A stretch of DNA of 13,846 bases. It comes from Mycoplasmataceae bacterium. GTDB taxonomy: Bacteria > Bacillota_I > Bacilli_A > Mycoplasmatales > Mycoplasmoidaceae. Each line of letters starts with the position of its first letter. The stretch's first letter is position 1. The position numbers and the translations under genes were made by a program. The notes beneath the pieces are model-generated. The model ran no database searches. It was not told the origin of the DNA and was given only the letters and a program-made list of their open reading frames with translations. Shown one piece after another: positions 1 through 5,746 of the stretch. The stretch covers positions 1 through 13,846 of the forward strand of contig JAITJR010000071.1 of NCBI GenBank assembly GCA_031278855.1, in the 5' to 3' direction.

Positions 1-2
1 AC

Positions 3-164
3 ATTGTTTTGTTTGTAATCAACATATCCTTTTAACTGTTCTAAATTTAGCGTACGTAATGATTTACCATTTTTATCTCTAATTCTAAATGTACCATTTT
101 CTAATTCTTCAATATCACAATTTGTTAATACTTTATATTCGTTAATTATTTTTTGTTTATCCAT
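3..164 (-). CDS. Hypothetical protein, partial (N-terminal 54 residues, C-terminus beyond the window)
   Basis: The start is ATG at 162-164 on the minus strand, preceded by a good AGGAG ribosome site (plus 171-175) about 6 nt away. The frame stays open to the window edge. The visible protein is hydrophilic and charged, beginning MDKQKIINEYKVL, with a predicted helix followed by a strand-turn-strand stretch (NGTFRIRDKNGK). It has no signal peptide or membrane segment and no motif I recognise. It diverges from the lipoprotein gene at 305 and lies beyond the terminators that close the transfer operon, so it is a separate transcription unit. A TATACT sequence (minus strand, plus 187-192) could be its -10 box. 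The function is unknown. Confidence 0.7.
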   Translation of the reverse strand, partial: MDKQKIINEYKVLTNCDIEELENGTFRIRDKNGKSLRTLNLEQLKGYVDYKQNN

Positions 165-253
165 TATTAACTCCTAAGTTAATATAAGTATAACATAAAT
201 ATTATTTTTGTATTAATAATAATATTAATAAAATAGTAACTATTAAGAACAGC

Positions 254-281
254 GTTACATCGTTAGGTAGTTGGATATAAT
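254..281 (+). promoter_or_regulatory. Probable promoter of the lipoprotein gene
   Basis: There is a perfect TATAAT -10 box at 276-281 and a GTTACA -35-like hexamer (4 of 6 matches to TTGACA) at 254-259, spaced 16 nt. Transcription would begin near 287-289. That falls inside the AGGAA sequence (286-290) upstream of the gene and leaves an unusually short leader. Confidence 0.5.
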
Positions 282-304
282 AAGTAGGAAAGTTGAAATG
301 ATTT

Positions 305-859
305 ATGAAATGTAATAAAACCATTATTTTACTGCCAATTATGTTTATTGGTACAATACCTTTATTTACTTCTTGTGGTAACTATTTTAACAATAAAAAC
401 ATTGTACAAGCAATTGAAACCAATGGCACTAGTTTGTCGAGAAATCTTTTAATAAATTCGACAAACAATCTTTCAATTGATACTTCAATTCCGGAAAATT
501 ATCCAGATCAACTATGTAATAACTTAAGAAAAATTTCATTCACCGCTGATGGAAACTCATCATTTGAATTTTATAGTAAAGATAAAGGTTATGGTTTACA
601 TCCTGTGCTTACATACAAAATAAATGATTTAGAAGGTTCTTATTCTATTGCAGGCTCCACAATTCAAATCATTGATCATTCTCATTTTGATTTTGTATTG
701 GATGACAAGACATTAAATATTCTAAAAATGTTTGGTTTGCTAGGCAATGGCATTGATTTATCTCTTGAATTTTCTTTTAATTATGATGCAAATCATAAAA
801 CACAATTTGGTGATGTGATAAGTTTTGTTGTATTATATTCTTGAATATCAATTTCATAA
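305..859 (+). CDS. Lipoprotein of unknown function
   Basis: This 184-aa protein starts MKCNKTIILLPIMF and has a lysine-bearing n-region, a hydrophobic core and a lipobox-like FTSC with the acceptor cysteine at residue 24. It should be exported by Sec, lipidated and held on the outer face of the membrane. The rest is Asn/Ser-rich with no recognised domain. Under code 4 the TGA at 842-844 is Trp, which adds WISIS before TAA at 857-859; under the standard code it would end five residues earlier. The start is not certain. ATG 305 is 14 nt from AGGAA, whereas ATG 298 has better spacing but opens only a five-codon frame. It is the only complete plus-strand gene here and is AT-richer than the transfer operon. 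A surface or entry-exclusion role is possible but not shown. Confidence 0.8.
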
Positions 860-979
860 ATTCCTTCTGTCCATAAAAATGGATAAACCAAATATACACA
901 TTATTATGCATGTTTTAATAATGATAAGAATTTATGGAATAAGTAAATTTATTAGAATTAAGAAATTGTAAGTGTTGTC

Positions 980-1019
980 AAAAAAGGTGTTAAGCTTTCG
1001 GCACTACCGACATTAACAC
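980..1019 (-). terminator. Rho-independent terminator, second of two
   Basis: GTGTTAA (987-993) pairs with TTAACAC (1013-1019), and inside it TCGG (998-1001) pairs with CCGA (1007-1010). Read on the minus strand, the stem is followed by CTTTTTTG. It lies about 160 nt beyond the first terminator and probably catches read-through from the operon. Confidence 0.6.
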
Positions 1020-1178
1020 GAGTTATAAAAATATATTCACCAACCAAAGATTTATCAGTTTCTATAAATTCGAAAAATGTAGTGATATTTATAAAGTAAA
1101 TATAAGAATACTATTTCCTCGGTGAATAGTTACATAAAATAAATATTTTTATTAATATTATTGTTAATACATAGTATT

Positions 1179-1227
1179 AAAAAAAATCATGGATTGTATA
1201 AGCTTTTAAGGGCTTAACCCATGATTT
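1179..1227 (-). terminator. Rho-independent terminator closing the minus-strand operon
   Basis: AAATCATGG (1184-1192) pairs perfectly over 9 bp with CCATGATTT (1219-1227), and TAAGC/GCTTA can pair inside. On the minus strand the stem runs straight into about eight T residues (plus 1179-1186 are all A). It lies about 30 nt past the stop codon of the last gene of the operon. Confidence 0.8.
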
Positions 1228-1254
1228 AATTAAGAATAGTTATTTAATTGTGAA

Positions 1255-1587
1255 TTATGGATGAGATTTCATGTAGTTTGTTACACCTTGATTGAACTCA
1301 TCTTGTTTGTTTAAACGAGTATTAATGGCTTGAAAACCAACCCGCATTTCCTCTGCCAACTTTTCTACCGTTTGTTGTAATGATGTTACAACTGAACGTA
1401 AAGGAGGCTGGTTAGAAGTCGAAGAAGATGCGTTATCAGTCTCAGGTGGTTGGTTAGAAGATGGATTATCAGTTTCAGGAGTTGGTGTTTTGTGTTTTCT
1501 TGGTTTTGTTTTTACATCAATAAGAACATTGTCTCCAACTTTAACTGGATCGTGATCTGCTTTAAGAATTTTAGCTTCTTTTTTCAT
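1255..1587 (-). CDS. Pro/Ser/Asn-rich protein with C-terminal coiled coil
   Basis: With ATG 1587 as start the protein is 110 aa. A TTG at 1632, immediately after an in-frame TAA, would give 125 aa and overlap the preceding gene by 26 nt. Neither start has a clear ribosome site; I prefer ATG 1587 because it follows the upstream stop. The N-terminal third is basic (MKKEAKILKADHDP, then a KPRKHK patch). A low-complexity linker follows with an imperfect duplication (PETDN-SSNQP), seen in the DNA as a repeat around 1406-1486. The last 45 residues have heptad spacing (VTSLQQTVEKLAEEMRVGF) and should form a coiled coil. It is cytoplasmic, with no membrane segment. It is last in the operon, next to the SSB-like gene, so a DNA-processing or scaffold role is conceivable. 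The family is not recognised. Confidence 0.7.
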   Translation of the reverse strand: MKKEAKILKADHDPVKVGDNVLIDVKTKPRKHKTPTPETDNPSSNQPPETDNASSSTSNQPPLRSVVTSLQQTVEKLAEEMRVGFQAINTRLNKQDEFNQGVTNYMKSHP

Positions 1588-1606
1588 ATCTACATTATAC
1601 AGGTGT

Positions 1607-1876
1607 TTAGAACACTTGTATCCTTTCGCCAATTAAGCAAAGCTTATTTTGAACGAAATTAATCCGTCCTTTAATACCAACGATTTGGCCGTGTGAAATT
1701 TGTTTCATTTCTGTCGCAAAAGTTTCACGGTTAATTGATACAGGCACAAGGTCGTATCAATCGTCATCTGAACTGTTTGTTGCGGTCTTTTCAACTTTGA
1801 CATTGACAATAGCATCATTTGATTCTGGTAATTTAGTTACCTGATCAACAATGCCGATAATAGCCACAAAATTCAT
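1607..1876 (-). CDS. Probable single-stranded DNA-binding (SSB-like, OB-fold) protein
   Basis: This 89-aa protein starts MNFVAIIGIVDQVTKLPE, with a TGA-encoded Trp at residue 40 (DDDWYDL). The layout matches a bacterial SSB/OB fold: a first strand with a VAIIGIV-type opening, a second with VNVKVEKT, then WYDLVPVSI, a helix with E-T-F-A, then GQIVGIKGRI and a last strand ending in IGERIQVF. In SSB family members these strands cradle single-stranded DNA. The protein is shorter than a normal SSB (about 150 aa or more) and lacks the acidic C-terminal tail that recruits partners. An excellent AAGGAGG site (plus 1886-1892) precedes ATG 1876. The gene begins 2 nt after the preceding stop. Protecting transferred ssDNA would fit the context. 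Similarity is judged by eye; a PriB-like protein is an alternative. Confidence 0.7.
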
Positions 1877-1878
1877 AA

Positions 1879-2070
1879 CTAATTACCTCCTTCATAGGCT
1901 TTAAGCATGGCAGTTTTTAAGGTGACGCCAGCGATTATGTAATCTCTAATGTATTTTTCCTTTATACCAGCTCAAGCCATGAATTTAATGAGGTCGGATA
2001 ATGTTCAGTTGTTTTTGATGTACAACTTACTAATTTCTTCAATGTATTTAGCACGTATACTTGAACTCAT
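1879..2070 (-). CDS. Small helical protein, unknown function
   Basis: This 63-aa protein starts MSSSIRAKYIEEISK. Two Trp codons are TGA (residues 22 and 33), so the gene is invisible under the standard code. It is almost wholly helical in appearance, with a possible helix-turn-helix-like stretch around residues 13-45 (WTLSDLIKF ... GIKEKYIRDY). There is no membrane segment. A GAGAGGT ribosome site lies just upstream, overlapping the end of the preceding gene, whose stop is 2 nt from this start. The next gene also starts 2 nt after this stop, so the three form a tight cluster. A small DNA-binding or relaxosome accessory role is a guess. Confidence 0.7.
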
Positions 2071-2072
2071 AG

Positions 2073-2366
2073 CTAAATACCTCTCATTTGGATTAAAGAC
2101 TTAGCAACCCAAGCTTTATGTATGTCACGTTGTTTGCAAATTAGTAAATCCAAAGGATTAACTTTTTTAGCATTTCACAACGGATTACGTAACAATACGG
2201 CTTTTGATGTTTCAGCTTCGACTATGGTCATCGCATCAATCAGATTAGGGAATTTCTTCGCTAATCATGTATGCTCTGTCCACACATCTACTCATTTTTC
2301 ACTTTTCAAAGAACTATCTGCTGACTTATTTTTTATCGAAGTCTCGATATTTATTTTTGTATTCAT
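2073..2366 (-). CDS. Hypothetical protein, first gene of the distal cluster
   Basis: This 97-aa protein starts MNTKINIETSIKNKS. Three Trp codons are TGA (residues 25, 34 and 64), which supports code 4. The sequence is soluble, with a polar N-terminus followed by a Trp-rich helical part (EKWVDVWTEHTWLAKKF) and a central NPLWNAKKVNPLDLL. I recognise no family. ATG 2366 has an AGGAG site (plus 2374-2378) that sits at the edge of a GC-rich repeat, so its leader may be part of the control region upstream. It is followed by three small genes at 2-nt spacing or slight overlap, the second of which looks like an SSB. Confidence 0.7.
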
Positions 2367-2376
2367 AAGAATACTC

Positions 2377-2406
2377 CTAACTTTTAAGGCAGGGCCGGTT
2401 GTCTAG
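2377..2406. repeat. GC-rich imperfect repeat, copy A
   Basis: Copy A contains CCTAACTTTTAAGGCAGGGC followed by TGTCT. It matches copy B (2725-2751), which has CCCAACTTGCAGGCAGGGC then TGTCT. The shared core AGGCAGGGC is at 2387-2395. On the minus strand this copy includes the ribosome site of the gene starting at 2366. Confidence 0.55.
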
Positions 2407-2461
2407 TTATCAGCTAAACGTTACCGCTAGCTTTTTCTAGAAACCAAATAAAAAAATATCA

Positions 2462-2476
2462 TCATACTCCGTATGA
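2462..2476. repeat. Small perfect hairpin
   Basis: TCATAC (2462-2467) pairs with GTATGA (2471-2476) around a TCC triloop, a few bases before the first copy of the 18-bp direct repeat. Confidence 0.4.
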
Positions 2477-2479
2477 CTA

Positions 2480-2497
2480 TAACAATATTCTGGTTTG
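2480..2497. repeat. 18-bp direct repeat, copy 1
   Basis: TAACAATATTCTGGTTTG is repeated exactly at 2560-2577, 80 bp downstream. The core ATATTCTGGTT appears inverted at 2681-2691 (AACCAGAATAT). Confidence 0.85.
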
Positions 2498-2559
2498 CCT
2501 GCAATTCATTTTATACCACAAAATAACTTATAAATCATTTTATATGATATAAATATGGG

Positions 2560-2577
2560 TAACAATATTCTGGTTTG
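2560..2577. repeat. 18-bp direct repeat, copy 2
   Basis: This is an exact second copy of the repeat at 2480-2497. It follows a TATAAA -10-like box (2548-2553) on the plus strand and lies upstream of the plus-strand terminator, so it would fall near the 5' end of a short plus-strand RNA if one is made. Confidence 0.85.
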
Positions 2578-2594
2578 TAAAAATCAACATCATA

Positions 2595-2621
2595 AGAAAG
2601 TCTGGGCAACCAGTCTTTTTT
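2595..2621 (+). terminator. Plus-strand Rho-independent terminator inside the control region
   Basis: CTGG (2602-2605) pairs with CCAG (2610-2613) around a GCAA loop. After one T-T mismatch the stem continues AAAG with CTTT, giving about 10 pairs, and ends in six T residues. It faces against the transfer operon, and no plus-strand gene precedes it, which suggests a short antisense RNA. Confidence 0.6.
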
Positions 2622-2642
2622 ATTTAAACCAAAACAAAAGGA

Positions 2643-2680
2643 GCTAATCATAGCGGTAGATAAATCTACATATGATTAGC
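2643..2680. repeat. Perfect 10-bp nested hairpin
   Basis: GCTAATCATA (2643-2652) pairs perfectly with TATGATTAGC (2671-2680). Inside the loop GTAGA (2656-2660) pairs with TCTAC (2665-2669) around TAAA. The inverted copy of the repeat core (AACCAGAATAT) begins on the next base. A hairpin of this size beside repeats is a common layout for origins of transfer and single-strand origins. Confidence 0.8.
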
Positions 2681-2724
2681 AACCAGAATATCATCAATAG
2701 CCAAAAAGCAATCAACAATATGCG

Positions 2725-2751
2725 CCCAACTTGCAGGCAGGGCGAGTGTCT
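2725..2751. repeat. GC-rich imperfect repeat, copy B
   Basis: CCCAACTTGCAGGCAGGGC followed by TGTCT, related to copy A at 2377-2406. Its right end forms the left arm of the hairpin at 2743-2786. Confidence 0.5.
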
Positions 2752-2786
2752 CGGCCTAGAATTAGCTAGATGCTAATTAACACTCG
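2743..2786. repeat. Hairpin across the stop codon of the coupling-protein gene
   Basis: The outer arms CGAGTGT (2743-2749) and ACACTCG (2780-2786) pair perfectly, as do the inner arms AATTAGC (2760-2766) and GCTAATT (2772-2778). The TAG stop of the coupling-protein gene (2773-2775) lies in the inner right arm. No T tract follows in either direction, so it is more likely an mRNA-end or protein-binding structure than a terminator. Confidence 0.65.
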
Positions 2787-4971
2787 TTTGTATTCATTCC
2801 TGATACAAATTTTTAATATGAGCATTTTTATCTACCATAAAATCACTCGGTACACTTTTAAAAGTTTTATTTTCTTTTTGTAATTTATCATTTCATTTAT
2901 TTTTACGATAAATATTCCATTCGACATCTGTCATGTTTTCAATTTTGATCAATAGTTTAGTATCAAAATTAGATTTAAATTTAGCTACGTCATTTTGTGA
3001 TTTTAGTAAATTAGCTTTTTTAAACTCAAATTCAGCAATGATATTCATAATGTTATCAACTTGTAAATTCGAATGAATTTCATCTGTTTCGATGGTCTTA
3101 TACTCTGGCCAATTATTAATAAGTTTTTTGGACATAGTGCTAAACATTACCTGGCCCTTAAGCAGTTTACGAATGTCATTAGGATGTCATATAAATGTTT
3201 CGTCAACTCGAAGAGACCCAGCACCTGAATGAAAAATGTTGCCTCGAGCGTCCGATATAGTTTGATCTGTGTGCATCAAATGTTTTCTAGTTCCGTGTAT
3301 GGCAGCAATAGCACGTATTGTTTCTTCGTCCCTCAAGCGGGAAATAAAGAATGTAGTGCAATTATTAATAATGGTATTTAAAAGCCCACGCTTATCTTCT
3401 TTCTCAACACCAGCTTTTTCTTGAATACCAAAACCTAATGCAATGCGTTTGGAACGAAATTGTTGTACCATCCCACTAATTTGGCTTTGATTTTGAAAAA
3501 CTTCTGAAGCTTCATCGACAATGAAAACAGTAATTTTATTGTCGATTCTACGTTGTATCTCATTGTAATTTGCTAATTGTTGAAAATCGTAAAGTAATAT
3601 TTTTGCAATTGCTTTGTTCGTAATATTTGTATAAAGCTGAAACAATAAAATTTGATTAGTCCTATTTATCCGCATGAAATCTTTAATAGCAACACCGTCA
3701 GACGAGATTACATTTTTTGTATTTAAATATAACTCTTCGAAATCGTTGTGCAAAATGATAAGCTGCTCTTTGTTTTGTTCGTTTAAATCGTTAAATTTAC
3801 GATAAAGTTCGCCTATCGGATTATTTTTATATTGAATTTTCTTTTCTCTTCGAGCAGGCGTTCCTTCCGCATCGATTTTAGCTGAAACAGAATCATTTTC
3901 TTCTTCAGCACCATCTGCAGATAATTGCTTAATAATTACAGAACGCACGGTAAATTTAGCTAAATTTTCTAGTGATACTCCGCCAAGTTCAGGAACCAAT
4001 AGTAAGAAATCAACTAACAAAGTGATTCATGCTCTGGTTTCACCAGCATAAATATTAGTAATTGCACTCTTCTTCTTTAAAGAATAATCGAATATTTCTG
4101 AAATCATGTCGATGAGTTCGATTCGATTTTTTTGAGCAAACGGATTGTATTTAGCTTTGTGATGATCATTTAAGTTTCAAACCGTAAAATGACTATTAAA
4201 TAAATCTGCAATGCGACCTATATGTTTTTCTAAATCTCCATCGGCTTTACCGTCTAGTATACAAATCGGAAATTTGTTGTAGGCTGCATCGAAACATAAT
4301 TTTAAAATGTTGTATGTCTTGCCAAAACCAGATGCCCCAATAAATAAAATGTGCATGTCTCAAATATTGATTGGAACCATTACTTTTTTGCCACGATTAA
4401 CAATAATTCCGTTTTTTCACGAAACAATATTTAACTTTTCACAAAGCTTGTCAAATCTATCATCTTCGATTTTAGCTCATGTTTTATAACCAATGATGTT
4501 GCTAAAAAAGACTAAATACGGATGGTTTGGTTGTTTAGGAACTTTTTGTTCAGCCAAATCCGCTTCTATTTTTTTATTTTCTTGAAGAAAAAGTTTATAG
4601 AGACGTTTGTTGAAACGTTCTTCATAAGAAATGACAAAAAGTCATAAAACTATTAATCCGCTAAGCGTTCACATAAAAATTCAACGTAATCACATCTGGA
4701 TAGTTACTACTAAAACAATTTCTAAAATCAAAACAACAATGATTATGAATAATCATTTAATTTTATTTTTCCTAGCTCTTTTTTTATTTTCTTTTTCTTG
4801 AAGGCATTTTTTCTGCTGTTTTATGTAAATACGGTTACATAAAATTACAATGAATGCAAGCGGAAAAACCAGATAAAAAAATATTGTAATAATCTTTTTG
4901 TAATCAAAAAGCGGTTCAACGGTTGGAGTAGCTGAACCGATTACTTTAGATTTTAAATCTTGGTTCGACAT
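2773..4971 (-). CDS. VirD4/TraG-type coupling protein (conjugation ATPase)
   Basis: This 732-aa protein is continuous only with TGA as Trp (about 13 TGA codons). The N-terminus has membrane segments at about 27-47, 73-92 and 96-114. The ATPase body has a Walker A GASGFGKT at 212-219, the family-typical DGKADGD (240-246) and YNPF (275-278), and a Walker B VFIVDEASE with DE at 486-487. Near the end the RVDETFIWHP/GQVMFSTMS stretch matches the TraM-recognition end of TraG proteins. Family members are hexameric pumps that bring the relaxase-bound DNA strand to the type IV channel at the membrane. An insertion rich in Ala, Glu and Asp lies at about 350-380. ATG 4971 has GAGGAAA upstream and begins 1 nt after the preceding stop. 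The gene ends inside a hairpin at the border of the control region. Confidence 0.92.
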
Positions 4972-4972
4972 A

Positions 4973-5245
4973 TTATTTATTTTCCTCTGTTTTAACCGGC
5001 TCTGGTACGGTTACTGCAGGCTCATCTTTGTCTCTAGCTATCATGATAGAATCTAAAAGTTTTTCAGAGCCTACATTTATATATTTGTGTTTGCCGTCTT
5101 TTGATGTTTGCACAAAAGTATTTGGAAAATAAACTCCGATGCGTGCGATTACTCCATTACCTTTTTTAGTTAATTTAAAATTTTCGTCGATTATTGTATA
5201 AAACGTTTTGCCGTCTTTACTAATGTCTTTTTTTACAATTGTCAT
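4973..5245 (-). CDS. Small soluble protein, unknown function
   Basis: This 90-aa protein starts MTIVKKDISKDGKTFY. It looks strand-rich (FYTIIDENFKL, NGVIARIGVYF, HKYINVG) and ends in an acidic Pro/Glu tail (VPEPVKTEENK). That layout is loosely like an OB-fold protein with a free acidic tail, as in SSBs, but no diagnostic motif is seen. ATG 5245 is chosen over GTG 5254 because the perfect ribosome site AAGGAGGTGA (plus 5251-5260) covers the GTG and is well spaced from the ATG. It ends 1 nt before the coupling-protein gene, suggesting coupled translation and a function at the coupling step. Confidence 0.75.
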   Translation of the reverse strand: MTIVKKDISKDGKTFYTIIDENFKLTKKGNGVIARIGVYFPNTFVQTSKDGKHKYINVGSEKLLDSIMIARDKDEPAVTVPEPVKTEENK

Positions 5246-5250
5246 ATTTC

Positions 5251-5260
5251 TCACCTCCTT
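5251..5260 (-). promoter_or_regulatory. Ribosome-binding site that fixes the start at 5245
   Basis: AAGGAGGTGA on the minus strand is a full-length match to the 16S 3' end. It overlaps the alternative GTG start at 5254, leaving ATG 5245 as the workable start. Confidence 0.75.
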
Positions 5261-5281
5261 TCTATAAATAGATTTATCACT

Positions 5282-5563
5282 TTACTTTATCTTTCTATTT
5301 TTATCTCCATTCATAAGTTCATCCAATTTTGGCGCGTTATGAAAACGAATTATTTGTCTTAACGTTTTTATAAAAAAGAAAACGCACACTATTAATAGAA
5401 TTAAACCGATAACTCACAATGCAGTATTGTCATCATTTTTAAAATGCAGTCCCGCTATACCTAAACAAATCATAGCTAACGAACCAATAATACCTAAAAT
5501 AGTAATAAATAGCATTATTCATTTTATTTTGGGATTATGTTGCTCGGCAAATTTAGTAATCAT
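5282..5563 (-). CDS. Small two-span membrane protein
   Basis: This 93-aa protein starts MITKFAEQHNPKIKW. It has two hydrophobic segments, about 16-39 (MLFITILGIIGSLAM) and 49-66 (ALWVIGLILLIVCVFFF), separated by a short acidic loop, and a basic C-terminal tail. Two Trp codons are TGA. It starts 2 nt after the preceding stop with only a weak AGAAG site, so translation is probably coupled. It sits between the VirB4-type and VirD4-type ATPase genes and may be a small channel subunit. I do not recognise the family. Confidence 0.75.
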
Positions 5564-5565
5564 AA

Positions 5566-5745
5566 TTATTTTGTCATTTCTTCTAGACAACCAGTAATAA
5601 ATTGATTTAGTAAACGATTGACATTAGTCTTATGTATTCGACAATAAATGCGAAATTTACGATAACGTTCATCAGTAATTTTTGCCCCAATGACAACTTG
5701 AGCATTTTGTGTTTCAGCTTTTCTAGTGATTTCTTTTATGTTCAT
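5566..5745 (-). CDS. Probable ribbon-helix-helix DNA-binding protein
   Basis: This 59-aa protein starts MNIKEITRKAE. The second half fits the Arc/CopG/MetJ fold: a short strand (QVVIGAKIT), a basic first helix (DERYRKFRIYCRIHK), a turn (TN) and a second helix (VNRLLNQFITGCLEEM). RHH proteins dimerise and bind DNA through the paired strands. In conjugative systems some act in the relaxosome (TraY and MobC types) and others repress the operon. ATG 5745 is chosen over an upstream GTG at 5760 because AAGGAG (plus 5752-5757) is 6 nt upstream of it. It begins 1 nt after the VirB4 stop. The likely target is the control region or oriT of this element, by inference. Confidence 0.65.
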   Translation of the reverse strand: MNIKEITRKAETQNAQVVIGAKITDERYRKFRIYCRIHKTNVNRLLNQFITGCLEEMTK

Positions 5746-5746
5746 T

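Larger units (their letters stand above)
860..1254. other. Intergenic region between the lipoprotein gene and the end of the transfer operon
   Basis: This stretch of about 395 bp is AT-rich and has no convincing gene in either code. It holds two hairpins followed by T tracts on the minus strand (980-1019 and 1179-1227). It also holds an 8-bp inverted repeat TATTCACC/GGTGAATA (1034-1041 and 1121-1128) and a weak ATTATTA/TAATAAT hairpin (900-922) that might end the lipoprotein transcript. A 30-codon plus-strand frame at 879-971 lacks a ribosome site and is not called. Confidence 0.6.
2367..2772. promoter_or_regulatory. Repeat-rich intergenic control region (candidate oriT or antisense/replication control)
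   Basis: This stretch of about 400 bp lies between the coupling-protein gene and the distal gene cluster and has no convincing protein gene. It contains an 18-bp perfect direct repeat, an inverted 11-bp copy of the same core, two GC-rich imperfect repeats near its ends, a 10-bp nested hairpin, a hairpin overlapping the end of the coupling-protein gene and a plus-strand terminator. Sites of this type beside transfer genes are typical of origins of transfer or plasmid copy control in other elements. Which of these applies here cannot be told from sequence alone. Confidence 0.55.

Noticed and set aside
879..971. A 30-codon plus-strand frame after the lipoprotein gene
   Set aside because: No ribosome site and a composition expected of AT-rich non-coding DNA.
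1450..1662. Open plus-strand frame of 70 codons rich in Phe and Trp
   Set aside because: Antisense to the Pro/Ser-rich and SSB-like genes. It has no ribosome site and an unnatural composition.
2122..2406. Open plus-strand frame of 94 codons
   Set aside because: It is a shadow of the minus-strand 97-aa gene and its leader. The minus frame has a ribosome site, close gene spacing and TGA used as Trp; the plus frame has none of these.
2555..2647. A 30-codon plus-strand frame in the control region
   Set aside because: No ribosome site; it runs straight through a strong terminator hairpin, so a structural RNA is a better reading.
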